Position numbers and translations under genes: made by a program
The notes under the pieces: model-generated
Told to the model about the DNA's origin: nothing
Database searches by the model: none
Seen by the model: the letters and a program-made list of their open reading frames with translations, nothing else
In this document: positions 43,927 to 55,450 of the stretch, in pieces
Layout of the letters: each line of letters begins with the position of its first letter
Numbering within the stretch: the first letter of the stretch is position 1
Source of the DNA: Adiantum capillus-veneris
Taxonomy: Eukaryota; Streptophyta; Polypodiopsida; Polypodiales; Pteridaceae
DNA length: 64,000 nucleotides
NCBI GenBank assembly: GCA_014529385.2
Contig: CM043944.1
Coordinates: 91,753,914 to 91,817,913, forward strand
Reading direction: 5' to 3'

Positions 43927-43949
43927 CTTGCTCATTTACATGGTTCCAA

Positions 43950-45890
43950 GAAAAATAAAGTACAATTTATCAAGAATGTGGCTTTGAAATGTGTGTATGA
44001 CTAGGAGCGTGCCCATAAGCTATACTAGCTAAACACTCCATCCTTCCTAATTGCACGTCCTTGTGCAAGTTGTAGAAGATCATCAATTGTTTTCAAGATT
44101 CCGCTTTTCCAAGGACTTTAGCACTTTGTTGTATTTGACTACCCTTGCCTTGATGTCTACCTTGAAGAATAGATATCTGAGAGATTTGTTGAGTACTGTG
44201 CTTTGGTAGGCTATATGTCATGCTTACCTCTCCTTTGTTAGTGGATTGAAATTGCTTGAATCCATTTCAAAATATCCTTTCACGATGCCGCTCCAAATGT
44301 TTGCATGTAGTGTGAAGGAAAAAGCATGATGCATGCGTACATTCCTATGATGACACTATTATCTTTTCTATTTTTCATGTCATCTGGAAACATTGTTGTT
44401 TTAGCCTTGAGAGTGTGTAGCATATATGCTTCTATGGGCGGGCTATGGGCTTGGTGTTCTATTTTGGACTAGCAAGGATAGGGTAACTTAACACCATTTT
44501 TCTCCTGCTCTTTCACACTACATATGTATCCCAAGACCACCCTCTAGGGATTGAGAAATAAGTTGGGTCAATCCTCAGATGCTCAAGTGCATTTATATAG
44601 ATAGTTTCATCTTGAGGCTACTTATCAAACCATCTCTTCCTCCATGAGGGTTGTCTCTCAAGGATGATTAGTACCTATTCTTTTGTAACTACAATTCCTT
44701 CATATCTCTATGTGCATTGAGCTCTAAGGAAGGAAGTAACTTCTTTTTCCACATGATAGCTTTTTAATTCATAAGGAGTAGCGCCACCATGTCTTGGCTG
44801 AAGCTATTTGTCTGCTCATCTGGTTGTATCATTAAAAGTGCTATAGAATCCAGAACCTTGAGCTTATATTCCATGTGTTCTTTAGCTACTCCGTCTATCA
44901 TATCATCTTTCCATTGCTTGAGCTCATCTCGAGTATCCACTTTTGGTCGGTCTTCATATAGATCATGAATTTCACTCTCGGCTGAAGTATTGAGTAGGTT
45001 TATTTAAGGGTAGGTGATCAACACTTTTAAACTCTATGTATATGTTTTCAATGATTGACACGTGTTCATGGGCTTGTGGGGTGCCACCCAAATCCACAAT
45101 TTTGCCTTTTTTTTCTCGAGCATGCATCTCAACTTGTGTAGTCAAATTTGTCTTTGCTTTAGCAACAACCATCAATAATTGTCTTTGAATCTTCTCTTAT
45201 TCCAAATCCAGTTTGAGTGCTCTAAGATCTTCTAAAATTATTGTTGAAGGGAAAGAGGTAGATGCTACTAGTGTTACATCTTGATTGGAAAGGAGATCAG
45301 AGAGAGTGTGCTTCATTGCATGATATGAATCATAGAGTTTTGAGTACTTCCTTATGGCCTTGTTGCTTGATGAATGCTTTGTTACTATCAATAGCTTTGA
45401 TCTTTAACAGTAGATTGTGGTGGCTGGCCAACAAGTGGAGTGCTTGACAAATGATATCACTTGTTATCTTCACTTGAACTATTTCTCCATGCTTCCCCAT
45501 TGTAATGGATGCTTGACATAAGTTCATGTGCTCTCTAAAAGTCGGTGCCCCATGGTGGTAGAAGATGGAAAATTTTTTCTAGCTGTAGGCATTTGGCACT
45601 ATTGATCATTTTGGGTTTTTTTGTGTAGAGCCACAACTCTTTAGGGAAGATGGCCTCTTTTACTTTGGTTCCATCTATGGCTTGGTACTTTCCAATGACG
45701 ATATTTGTTGGTATCTATTCCAAGTCTTTGTCTTTGATGTGGGCCTTCTCATTGGATGAAATGCCCACAATTTCATATGGTGCAGCTCCCCATACCAGGT
45801 CAAATTTTGCATTTTTTTCACAAACTTGGAGAAATTTGAGACTTTCACAAGGACTTTGGTTTTCAATTGACTTGAAACTTTGGGGTTAGA
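43950..45890 (-). pseudogene. Degenerate ORF, gag-like or host-derived, unrecognised
   Basis: A long minus-strand coding trace. It begins with KSIENQSPCESLKFLQVCEK and FDLVWGAAPYEIVGISS (45860 onward), continues with KEAIFPKELWLYTKKPKMIN, then SITMGKHGEIVQVKITSDII (45490) and a helical, coiled-coil-like end (AMKHTLSDLLSNQDV, IQRQLLMVVAKAKTNLTTQV). Only about one stop or frameshift per 100 codons is seen in the first 300 codons; decay increases to the left. Charged, helix-rich C-terminus fits a structural retroelement protein, but no knuckle or enzyme domain follows. I do not recognise the family. Confidence 0.4.
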
Positions 45891-45947
45891 CTACAAATTT
45901 CATGTGGATCATGAGGGCTATGTACTGGTCAGAAATCTAGGATAGGT

Positions 45948-45967
45948 ACATGGATTGCAATCCATGT
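45948..45967. repeat. 20-bp perfect palindrome
   Basis: ACATGGATTGCAATCCATGT equals its own reverse complement. Related palindromes lie right of the copia element at about 51694, 51969 and 52083. Confidence 0.9.
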
Positions 45968-45987
45968 TTTGTCATAGAATGGGCTAA

Positions 45988-46214
45988 TGTTGGAATATGG
46001 GTTGCAGAGAAATGCACATAACTTGAAGAAGACGAAGGAAGCTCAAGGCACACAATAGAGAGTGTGTTACTTAGTGTGCAATGAAAAGATAGATATCCCT
46101 AGAGTGATAGGTGTATATACAATGCACGGGGGAAAAAACCTCCTAAAGAGGGAAAAAATGCCCCGGCGGTCCTAGTGTGTTCACACACATCACTACCACA
46201 TGTATATGGTAACA
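45988..46214 (-). repeat. Copia 3' LTR
   Basis: TGTTGGAATATGGG start and GGTAACA end in plus-strand reading, followed by the polypurine tract at 46215-46227. Confidence 0.95.
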
Positions 46215-46269
46215 AATCCCCCTGGGGTGATGCGGTGAACGAGAGCTGGCACATGAGTAAAGGGAAGTG

Positions 46270-46714
46270 CCATGCCCTGAGGACATGATCAGTCCACAAA
46301 GGGGAGTAAGCCCAAAGCTTTGCGGAAATCTTTGAGCTTCTCACAAAACAATGCCTTTGTGAAAAGATCTGCAAGGTTGTCCTGTGTTGGCACATAAGCC
46401 AAGCTGACCTCTCCTGCTGAGAGCCTCTCCCTGACATAGTGGTAATGCACCTCAATGTGCTTTGTGCGAGCATGAAAAACTGGGTTCCTTGCAAATGCCA
46501 ATGCGCTCTAACTGTCAGTGTAGATAATGTTGGCAGTGTCCTGTCTAACACCCAAATCAGCCATAAGGCGTCTGAGCCATACACACTCAACTGTAGCTGT
46601 GAAGACTGCCCTGTACTCAGCCTCACAACTCAAAGTGTCCACAGTAGGTTGCTTCTTGGTCAACCATGATATACATGAACTGCCAAGCGTGAAACAAAAA
46701 CCACTTGTTGACAC
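46270..46714 (-). pseudogene. Copia RNase H
   Basis: Minus frames read FTLGSSCISWLTKKQPTVDT, SCEAEYRAVFTATVECVWLR and NIIYTDS, then a stop and SALAFARNPVFHARTKHIEV, HYHYVRERLSAGEVSLAYVP and TQDNLADLFTKAL. The Glu of SCEAEY and Asp of YTDS are RNase H catalytic residues. The stop at about 46507 is a CAG-to-TAG change inside the usual D-N/S-Q-S-A-L motif. Confidence 0.9.
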
Positions 46715-47700
46715 TCGCGTGTCAAAACAACCAGCCTAATCTGAGTCCGAAAAAGCATGTAAGTCTGGCGGCAATGATCCCCCCTTGGGATAAAACAAGC
46801 CAAGATGTAAAGTTCCACTAAGGTAGCAAAAAATCCTCTTGACAGCCTGTCAATGCTTAGACCCTGGGTTATGCATAAATATGCTGACCTGTGAGAGTGC
46901 AAACTGAATATCTGGCCTCATGTTGCATACATAGATGAGGCAGCCAATAGCAGTTTGGTAAAGAGTGACATCAGCAGGATCTCCAACATCATGTCGACTC
47001 AACTTCAAACCTGTTTCCATGGGAGTGGCAATAGGTTTGCAATCCTCAAGTCCAAATTTACATAGCAATGTCTCTATGTAACTTTTCTGACACAAGGCAA
47101 TACCACCATCACACTGCTTAAACTGTATACCCAAGTAATGATGCAACAGCCCCAAATCTTTCATCTTGAAAGTAGCATTCAAATCAGCCTTAAATTTAGC
47201 AATATGTCTCTCATGTGGTCCAGTGTGATCAGCAAATCATCTACATAAAGGACCACAATGAGAATACATCACCCTCATGCTTTACATACAATATGCTTTT
47301 TGTTGGACTATTACAAAAGCCTTGTTTGACCAAATGAGTGTCAGCTTTCTCATACCAAGCACGAGGAGATTGCTTCAACCCATACAAAGCCTTGTTACAT
47401 TTGCACACTTTGTCCTCTTGTCCTTTCTTGACAAAACCACGAGGCTGTGTTACATAAACTTCCTCAAATATGTCACCATTCAAGAAAGCAGTAACAATGT
47501 CTGATTGATGTACATCCCAACCAAAATGAGTTGCCAATGCGCATAGAAAACGCACAATAGTCATAAGACAAGTGGGAGAAAAAGTCTCCTCATAATATAT
47601 GCCTTTTTGCTGTGCATAACCCTTTACAGCAAGTCGAGCCTAATGGCGATCGATCGCACCATCCGGCTTGCGATTTAACTTGTAAACCCACTTCATACCA
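46715..47700 (-). pseudogene. Copia reverse transcriptase
   Basis: Minus frames contain CALATHFGWDVHQSDIVTAF, LNGDIFEEVYVTQPRGF and CNKALYGLKQSPRAWYEK, all standard copia RT. The catalytic YVDD is intact at 47247-47236 but lies one frame off, because of a frameshift near 47260 (the upstream frame reads into VFSLWSFM). The next segment, FKMKDLGLLHHYLGIQ...DGGIALCQKSYIETLL, is also normal. Stops separate the pieces. Confidence 0.92.
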
Positions 47701-47735
47701 ATGGCGTTTTGTCCAGGAGGCAAATCACATAAAGT

Positions 47736-48400
47736 TCATGTGTCATTTTCTATAAGTGCATCATATTCTGATTGCATGGCAGTCATCCAGTTTTCTAAAT
47801 TCTGTGCTTCATCAAAAGACAGAGGTTCCTCAACATCATGTAAGCTAGACACAACCAAAGCATAACAATCTGATGCATAAGATGCATGGTGAGAGCCTGA
47901 ACGAGTACAACTAGACAAAGGTGCATCCAATTTACTGTCACGCAAAGTGTGCACCAGCCATTTTGGCATACCTCTAGCCTGCTCATTTTCAGCCCTTTCC
48001 TCATCAACTACATCATGTACATATGCATCAGTAATAGGATGATCTGTAACATTTTCAGAAACCCCCATAGGCTATACATTTGTCTCATTGGAACTTACAT
48101 TCGTATTTTCGCCACTAAAAATAGGCAACAAAGTGTCATAAATGTCCTGTGAGATTACATTATTTTCTCTAGTACATGACAACAACAAGGGCTGAACAAA
48201 ATCTTCCACAAACACTACATCTCGTGAAACCAGAATACGTTTTGTTTGCAGATGATCCAACCTGTAAACTTTGCTTTCAGCACTATAACCAACAGAAATT
48301 TACATTTGACAGCCTTATCATCCAATTTTCTGCGCTGTGTTTGTGGCACCAAAGCATATGCCAAACAGCCAAAAACACACATGTTCTCAATAGAAGGTTT
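47736..48400 (-). pseudogene. Copia integrase C-terminal and spacer region
   Basis: Segments LDDKAVKCKFL, LQTKRILVSRDVVFVEDFV (48250-48200) and DEAQNLENWMTAMQSEYDAL (47800) are the typical stretch between integrase core and RT ('W-x-x-A-M-x-x-E-x-x-A-L'). Confidence 0.85.
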
Positions 48401-49224
48401 TCTATCATGCCATGCTTCATATGGAGTAATAGACTGCAAAGCTTTTGTAGGACACATGTTTAGCACATAAGTGGCACACATGATGGCCTTAAGCCAAAAT
48501 GAATGCGGAAAAGATTGACTTTTGACCATACATCGTGCCATTTCCGTAAGTGACCTGTTTTTCCTCTCAGCAACATCATGTTGCTGAGGTGTATAAGGCA
48601 CTATACATTGGTGTTTTATCCCATGACTACCCAGAAATGCATTGAATTCATGAGACATATACTCCCCCCCTCGATCGGAACAGAGGGTGCCCATAGTACA
48701 TTTCAAGACATTTTCAGCCATAGCCAGAAATTGTTTGAAGCACATAAAAACTTCCGACTTCGATTTACGAGGAAATACCCATGCATGCCTGGAGTAATCA
48801 TCAATGAAAGTCATGAACTAAGGGAGATCGCCCAAGGACGGAGTTTGCATGGGCCCACAAACATCACTATGCACAAGTTGTAACCTGCATGTGGCCCGAA
48901 TTCATCCTTTGGAAACTTAGAACGCTACATCTTACCCAAAATACAGCCTTCACAAACATGTTTGACAGGTGCTTCAAGAGGCGGCATAGAAGCAACCATA
49001 TCAGATTTCTGTAAACGCAGCAAACTGGCAAAATTCAGATGACCAAAACGTGCATGCCAAAATTTTGCATCTAAAATAGCCCTTGAATCTGCAACTGCAT
49101 TTGCAAAATTTTGTTCCACACTTTTCTTACAACGTGAGCTTATATAGCCCACGGCACAAAAGCCCACATGCAACGATTTCATCACCAAAATTGAGATCAT
49201 GAATTGTACATCTATCATCCACAA
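48401..49224 (-). pseudogene. Copia integrase (zinc finger and catalytic core)
   Basis: The pre-integrase zinc finger reads WHARFGHLNFASL...HVCEGCILGKM (H-x4-H, C-x2-C). The core reads MTFIDDYSRHAWVFPRKSKS (Asp 1), GTLCSDRGGEYMSHEF (Asp 2) and PQQHDVAERKNRSLTEMARC (Glu), so the D-D-35-E triad is intact. A break lies between 48925 and 48814. Confidence 0.93.
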
Positions 49225-49520
49225 ATTTGACTACATGTCCAAGTCTAGCAAGTGCAAATATAGACAAAAGATTCTTCTTGATCCCAGGTACATAAAGTGC
49301 ATCAAAAAGTGTGAAAGAACTGCCATTAGCAACAATAAGCACAATCTTTCCAACTCCTTGAACCTGATAAGAGGCATTGTTGGCACAAGTGAGTGAATTC
49401 CCATGAGGGACAGACTTGAGAGAGGTGAACAATTCACTATGTGAGGTAATGTGCTTTGTAGCACTACTGTTGAAATACCACACATGTGAATCTGCAGCAA
49501 CTGACAAGCATGCATCATGG
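49225..49520 (-). pseudogene. Copia protease with altered active site
   Basis: Within the long gag-pro frame, HVWYFNSSATKHITSHSELF stands where copia elements have W-x-L/I-D-S-G-A-T/S-x-H. The catalytic Asp is Asn and the Gly is Ser, so this protease would be inactive even without the other lesions. The following V-x-G-x-G...L-x-x-V-L-Y-V-P-x-x-x-x-N-L-L-S pattern (ALYVPGIKKNLLSIFALARL) is normal. Confidence 0.85.
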
Positions 49521-50563
49521 ACATCAGGATTGTAAGTGCACTCTACACTAAAATCCCATTCTGCATCAACATCAGCAAAACAGTCTCCTTTCACAGAAGA
49601 CTCAACAATGGGTGCATTTGTAATGGAACCAGCATTTGCAGTGGAACCACCCTCTTTCTTCTTAGCCTCTTTGGCCTTCAACTTAGGACACTGCTTGATG
49701 AAGTGATCATTAGCTTTACAATAATGGCAACGCATCTTCTTTTTGCCCTTATCACCATATTTTTGAGACGAATTGCTATCCGCAGAAGCATTAGGAACAG
49801 AAGTTTTGCCACTCACAGCAGAACCATAAGAAGTGGCTGCATTGCTGTTACCACCCTTTCTTTGAGAAGCAGTAAAAGCCTGTTCAACTGCACGCTGTCT
49901 AGTCCTGTTTTTTTTGGAAAGTGACTCTTGCAACAACAATGTGCATAATGCATCAAACTTGACAACTTCTGGATTTCCTTGGGTCGTAAGTCTCCAAGTA
50001 CTAGCAAAAGTCTGGTAAGAATCTTGTAAGGCATCAAGCACAGTCTGCACAAGGGAACTGTCTGAAATGACTTCACTTGCAGAAAGAAGTTGCTCATTGA
50101 TATCCTTGACACCAGTAAGAAAAGTGTCCATATCATCTTTCTCATGCATAATCTTTAACTCCAGCTCTTTACGCAGGAAAGCAATTTTAGCCTCATTGCG
50201 GCTTGCATAAAGACTTGCTAGAATATCCCAAGCCTGTTTTGCAGATTTTGTTGAACAGATGAGAGGAACAATGGTGTGCTTCATAGACAACCCAATCAAT
50301 GCATGAGCCTGCGCATCCTTTACATCCCAACAAGCTTGTTCTGCCGTAGGCAAAACAACTCTAATAGCAGCAATCCTTGCAGCATCCTCAACATCGCCAA
50401 CATCCTCAGAAGCAGGACATACATCAATGCCCTGCACAATATTCCAGATGCCCTTTGACACAAGAACATGTTGTATCATATAAGCCCACATAGGGTAATT
50501 GTCCCCATCCAACCTGTCCTCTGCAGCAAACATCTTGAAGACATCTCTGTTGTTGTTAGCCAT
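49521..50563 (-). pseudogene. Copia gag with zinc knuckle
   Basis: ATG at 50563 starts MANNNRDVFKMFAAEDRLDG and NYPMWAYMIQHVLVSKGIW, as in copia gag (UBN2-type). It continues with helical KQAWDILASLYASRNEAKIA and LRKELELKIMHEKDDMDTFL and a knuckle CHYCKANDHFIKQCP (CX2CX4HX4C) near 49730-49690. The frame upstream to 50626 is open but reads like leader, so I place the start at the inner ATG. Gag and protease share one uninterrupted frame of about 478 codons from that ATG, the longest in the window. Confidence 0.9.
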
Positions 50564-50911
50564 GGTAAATGCTGCACTTGATGTGGAAACTGCCTGAAAA
50601 TAGGAGAAACGGAGCGAGAACAACACGTGCTATATAGCACAAACCGTAGAAGACTGTAAGGCACCTGTTATGCAAAAAACGGCACTGACAAAAATTCTGC
50701 ACAAAATGACGAAATTGCCTATGCAGACCTACCTGTAGTGGAAACAGAGGCCAAAATGAGCCCGAATTAGAAATCTGAGAAAACTGAGCTCTAAGAGAAC
50801 ACCCAAAATATTTTCCAACCTACGAACGCTCGCCAAACCCCACTGTAGTCGGAGAAAGTGAGTAGGCATGTGCTGGAGCAGTTGGCGACTAAGCCTCGGA
50901 GGACGTAACCT

Positions 50912-50923
50912 GCTCTGATACCA
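50912..50923 (-). other. Copia primer-binding site (initiator tRNA-Met)
   Basis: GCTCTGATACCA on plus = TGGTATCAGAGC on minus, two bases inside the 5' LTR. Confidence 0.93.
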
Positions 50924-50925
50924 AT

Positions 50926-51152
50926 TGTTGGAATTAGGGTTGTATAGAAACACAGACAGCTTGAAGAAGACGAAGGAAGCTCAAGGCACACAATAGAGAG
51001 TGTATTACTTAGTGTGCAATGGAAAGATAGATAGCCCTAGAGTGATAGGTGTATATACAATGCACGGGGGAAAAAACCTCCTAAAGAGGGAAAAAACGCC
51101 CCGGCGGTCCTAGTGTGTTCACACACATCACTACCACACGTATATGGTAACA
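50926..51152 (-). repeat. Copia 5' LTR
   Basis: TGTTGGAATTAGGG start, GGTAACA end in plus-strand reading; 227 bp, same length as the other LTR. Confidence 0.95.
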
Positions 51153-51157
51153 ACTAA

Positions 51158-52488
51158 GACTTAGTGATTCATGTCTTAATTGGCTAATCCTAGCACAATG
51201 ATGACATCTTTTCAAATTCAGATCAAAATTTACTAAGTTAATCCAATTTCCGAGTGCGTGTCATCATATTTTCTTGACTTTGACCAAAAATATTTCTTGA
51301 AGCCTACTTTCTTGAAATCTTGTGGTTAGTAGATTTTAGTTTTTCCAGATTTTTTCTTTGATGATGAAGAACACCTGTATGTCCTTTTTCCTGTTAAGTT
51401 ACACCACAACCTGTATTTGATGGATCCTTCTACCCATAGTGTCAATTTTCATGCTACTATCAAACATTTTCTAGATACATTTTGTCACCTCAAGTCACGT
51501 AAGAACTTCTAAGGCCCTAAGATTCAAGGTTTTCATAGAAAACCCTAACTTCTACTATTGGGAGTCTATGAAGGTGCATTTTCTTGAAATCCATTCAAAC
51601 ATATGGATTTGCTTGAAACCCTTGTTGCCCTTTGTCCATAAATATATTGAGCTCTCTATGGATCTAATTTTGGGATACACTGGTATCTGGAGGCATGGAT
51701 TGCAATCCAATTTTCAAAGCCAGATGATACAAAATTTGCAAGATAGCTTTTGGGTATGTTTTTACAGATATTGGACACTAAATTTTTGGGTTTTTTTAAT
51801 CAATTTTCCTTGCTTTGGGCTAAAATTACAATTTGGAGTCTAATTTTTTTGAAAATTTTGGATTTATGTCAAACTAGGTTCATATTCACCCTAATTTTAA
51901 GAGAAGTGTTCCGAAGCTATGCTCTAGATGCTGGCAAGTTTTTCCCTAAATATAAGAGAGTTAGGGACATGGATCTCAATCCATGCTAGGATCACTCCTT
52001 TTTTCACTGTTTTTGTTGCAAAGTATCAGCGCAGGCTGGGGAGTCTCCTTCTGAAACCTTTTTGGGTTTGTCTACTAGGGAGCATGGATCGTGATCCATG
52101 TTCCACGACCAAATTGGAATTTGAGTACATGGCCTTGAAGTACCTAAGTTTTGTGTGTTTTGTCCAGTTCTTTTTGGGTTTGGTTCATTTTTTAATCCTC
52201 CTACCCTGGGGGATTCACTCTATATACAAAACGAGATCCCACCTACGAGCAGACAACTTTGATAAAACCCCTATATACGACTCATATTAGGGAGTATGAC
52301 CCCCCTTTCTACGCTTATACAAAAATCAATGAAGAAAACTATCATACCCCTATCTTGCATATAAAATTTTGGTATCATATGATCTAACAAAGTAAAACTA
52401 GTCAAAGAGTGTGTAGCATAGTGACTGGCAACATAATAAGGAACCACTTCTCTTTATAACTAGATGTACTCTCAATGTGTCTTAGTTT
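51158..52488. other. Noncoding DNA with recurring palindromes
   Basis: The DNA into which the copia element inserted. It holds TGGATTGCAATCCA (about 51696), CATGGATCTCAATCCATG (about 51969) and CATGGATCGTGATCCATG (about 52083), related to the perfect palindrome at 45948 on the other side of the insertion. Open frames on plus (51568-52290) are not supported by motifs. Confidence 0.6.
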
Positions 52489-52796
52489 GACTTTCAAGCT
52501 ATGTGCCTAATCAGTCTGCACTCTGGCTACTTGTCCAATTTGACCCATTTAAATTACTCAAGAAACATGGCTTTAAAGTTGTGTTAGGTTTTCCATATAA
52601 AAGTGCATCTATACAAACTCTTTATAGCTTTCATCCCTCAACAAATGTCCTGTAATCACAAAACAAGTAATTGATACAAAGGAATGTTAGTTCTTACATG
52701 TATCTTTGTAGCTATAGACTCACAAGTTCAAGGGCATACTCTTTTGGGAAGCCATGATTTTGAAACATAAAAATTTTCTCTCATTTTTTTATTTTC

Positions 52797-52798
<2 letters not shown>

Positions 52799-52829
<31 letters not shown>

Positions 52830-52837
52830 CCCCCCCC
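52799..52837. repeat. Poly-C tract
   Basis: About 37 C with a single G; counterparts at 52887-52904 and about 54395-54426. Length is likely unreliable in sequencing. Confidence 0.9.
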
Positions 52838-53280
52838 AAATATGATACCCCTCTCCCTTATTTTCTCTCATTTTTTTATTTTCTCCCCCCCCTCCCCCCC
52901 CCCCAAATATGATACCCCTCTCCCTTATTTTTAAGCTTGGGAGATAAATTATTGGGGGCCTCCTCCTAACTTATACACTTATGTAACTTGTAAAAAACCC
53001 CCCTCCTTTGCACTTACGTGGTGTGGTAAGTTTTCCAAAGTTTTACCAAACACCGGGCAAAGTTTTCCGAGCAACCTGTAGTCCAAGTGAGTCTCCTAAT
53101 TGGTGAGCCTCCTATATAATACCATTATGATTTTAAGCTTCCTATCAACCTATGTAAACATTTTTTTGGTAAGGTCACACAAGGCCTCTCTCTAAGTCTG
53201 AGCCTCTTGCAACGTTTGTAGTTCATAACGGCTTACCTTTGGAAGATTGTAAGCTACAATTAGTCCTACACATTGTTACC

Positions 53281-53610
53281 AAAAATTTGAGATGGAGTGT
53301 ATTTCTAATGAGCTAAACTTCAGAAATCCAAAGGCTAGATTTGAGCTTTAGATTAAGAAAACATTCAAATTTTACAAGTGTTAGTGTAAAAATCAGCTAA
53401 TGCTTCAAATTTAACATTAAATTGGGAGGATTTCAAACAGTATTTATAAAAGCTGGTGGTGTACTTTATTTTCAATGGCCTCACTTGAGAAATATTGGGT
53501 AGACTTGAGCTTTTGCCGTTGAGAAAATTGCTAAAAATTTATGAGTTTGGGTGTAAAAGCCGGAAAATACTTCTAATTTTAACTTAAAATTCGAAGCTTT
53601 TTAAGTGTGC
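53281..53610 (+). repeat. R1 repeats, copies 3 and 4 (diverged, adjacent)
   Basis: 'ggctagatttgagctt', 'aagaaaacattcaaattttacaagtgt' and 'aatgcttcaaattt' at 53340-53410, then a second unit 'gggtagacttgagctt' to 'acttctaattttaac'. The same pair recurs in copy B at about 54795-55110. Confidence 0.5.
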
Positions 53611-53785
53611 TTTTTTTTTATAGCAATTGGGAACATGCTTTCTTTTGACCCTATAATTTTGAAGTATACCCTTTTTCACATTGGTTGATTTTTTCTTTTG
53701 GGAAAATTATAGAACTTTCACAATAGTTTTAATGAAAACTATCTTTAGGAGCATGTACCGGTGCGCTCTGCTAGAGTGAGAGCAC

Positions 53786-53786
<1 letters not shown>

Positions 53787-53827
<41 letters not shown>
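53787..53827. repeat. (GA)n microsatellite
   Basis: About 19 units; its counterpart in copy B of the duplication is at about 55319-55353. Confidence 0.95.
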
Positions 53828-53830
<3 letters not shown>

Positions 53831-54030
53831 TTTTAACATGAATTGAGAAAAGGTACGTTCAGTTTATCCAAAGCCGCCTCAGGCATGTTCTTTTTGGGGA
53901 CGGAGGGGTGTCTCAAAAATAAGGGAAAAGGTTAGTGAAACCTTTTGAACAAAAGGCTTTAAGCATGTTCACTTTAGTTGCAAAAGGAAAAGAATAAGCT
54001 CTATTTATCTTGAGCACGCTTATATATATA

Positions 54031-54061
<31 letters not shown>

Positions 54062-55317
54062 GGAGTACAAGACTAAGTGAGACTCCATATTCTCAATGTG
54101 TCTTAATTTGACTTTCAAGCTATGTGCTTAATCAATCTCTACTCGTTCAATTTTGACCCATTTAAATTACTCAAGAAACATGGCTTTAAAGTTGTGTTAG
54201 GTTCTCCATATAAAATTGCATCTATACAAACTCTTTATAGCTTTAATCACAAAACAAGTAATTGATACAAAGGAATGTTAGTTCTTACATGTATCTTTGT
54301 AGCTATAGACTCACAAGTTCAAGGGCATACTCTTTTGGGAAGCCATGATTTTGAAACACAAAAATTTTCTCTCATTTTTTTATTTTCTCCACCGCCCCCC
54401 CCCCCCCTCCGCCCCCCAACCCCCCCAAATATGATACCCCTCTCCCTTATTTTTAAGCTTGGGAGATAAATTATTGGGGGCCTCCTCCTAACTTACACAC
54501 TTATGTAACTTGTAAAAACCCCCCCTCCTTTGCACTTACGTGGTGCGGTAAGTTTTCCAAAGTTTTACCAAACACCAAGCAAAGTTTTCCGAGCAACCTG
54601 TAGTCCAAGTGAGTCTCCTAATTGGTGAGCCTCCTATATAATACCATTATGATTTTAAGCTTCCTATCAACCTATGTAAACATTTTTTTGGTAAGGTCAC
54701 ACAAGGCCTCTCTCTAAGTCTGAGCCTCTTGCAACGTTTGTAGTTCATAACGGCTTACCTTTAGAAGATTGTAAGCTACAATTAGTCTTACACATTGTTA
54801 CCAAAATTTTGAGATGCAGTGTATTTCTAATGAGCTAAACTTCACAAATCCAAAGGCTAGATTTGAGCTTTAGATTAAGAAAACATTCAAATTTTACAAG
54901 TGTTAGTGTAAAAATCAGCTAATGCTTCAAATTTAACATTAAATTGGCAGGATTTCAAACAGTATTTATAAAAGCTGGTGGTGTACGTTATTTTCAATGG
55001 CCTCAATTGAGAAATCTTGGCTAGACTTGAGCTTGCCATTGAGAAAAGTGCGAAAAATTTATGAGTTTGGGTGTAAAAACCAGAAAATGCTTCTAATTTT
55101 AACTTAAAACTCGAAGCTTTTTAAGTGTGCCTTTTCTATATCAATCGGGAACATGCTTTCTTTTGATCCTACAATTTTGAAGTATGCCCTTTTTCACATT
55201 GGTTGATTTTTTCTTTTGGAAAAATTATAGAACTTTCACAATAGTTTTAATGAAAACTATCTTTAGGAGCATGCACCGTTGCGCTCTGCTAGAGTGAGAG
55301 CACGTAATAGAGATAGA

Positions 55318-55356
<39 letters not shown>

Positions 55357-55416
55357 TTTCAGCATGAATCGAGAAAAGGTACGTTTAGTTTATCCAAAGC
55401 CGTCTCAAGCATGTTT

Positions 55417-55417
55417 T

Positions 55418-55448
<31 letters not shown>

Positions 55449-55450
55449 GG
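55417..55450. repeat. Poly-T / poly-G junction
   Basis: About 12 T followed by about 20 G in copy B; copy A has only 'tttttggggacggagggg' here, so the homopolymer expanded after duplication. Confidence 0.85.

Larger units (their letters stand above)
45988..51152 (-). mobile_element. Complete but inactive Ty1/copia retrotransposon (5.2 kb)
   Basis: LTRs of 227 bp (45988-46214 and 50926-51152) begin TGTTGGAAT and end GGTAACA. Flanking 5-mers are gctaa (left) and actaa (right), a target duplication with one change. The PBS lies inside the right LTR and a polypurine tract (CCCCAGGGGGATT on minus) inside the left. I counted about 14 differences between LTRs, around 94% identity, half of them clustered in the first 40 bp. 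Domain order on the minus strand is gag, protease, integrase, RT, RNase H, i.e. copia. At least six frame breaks make it inactive. Confidence 0.95.
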
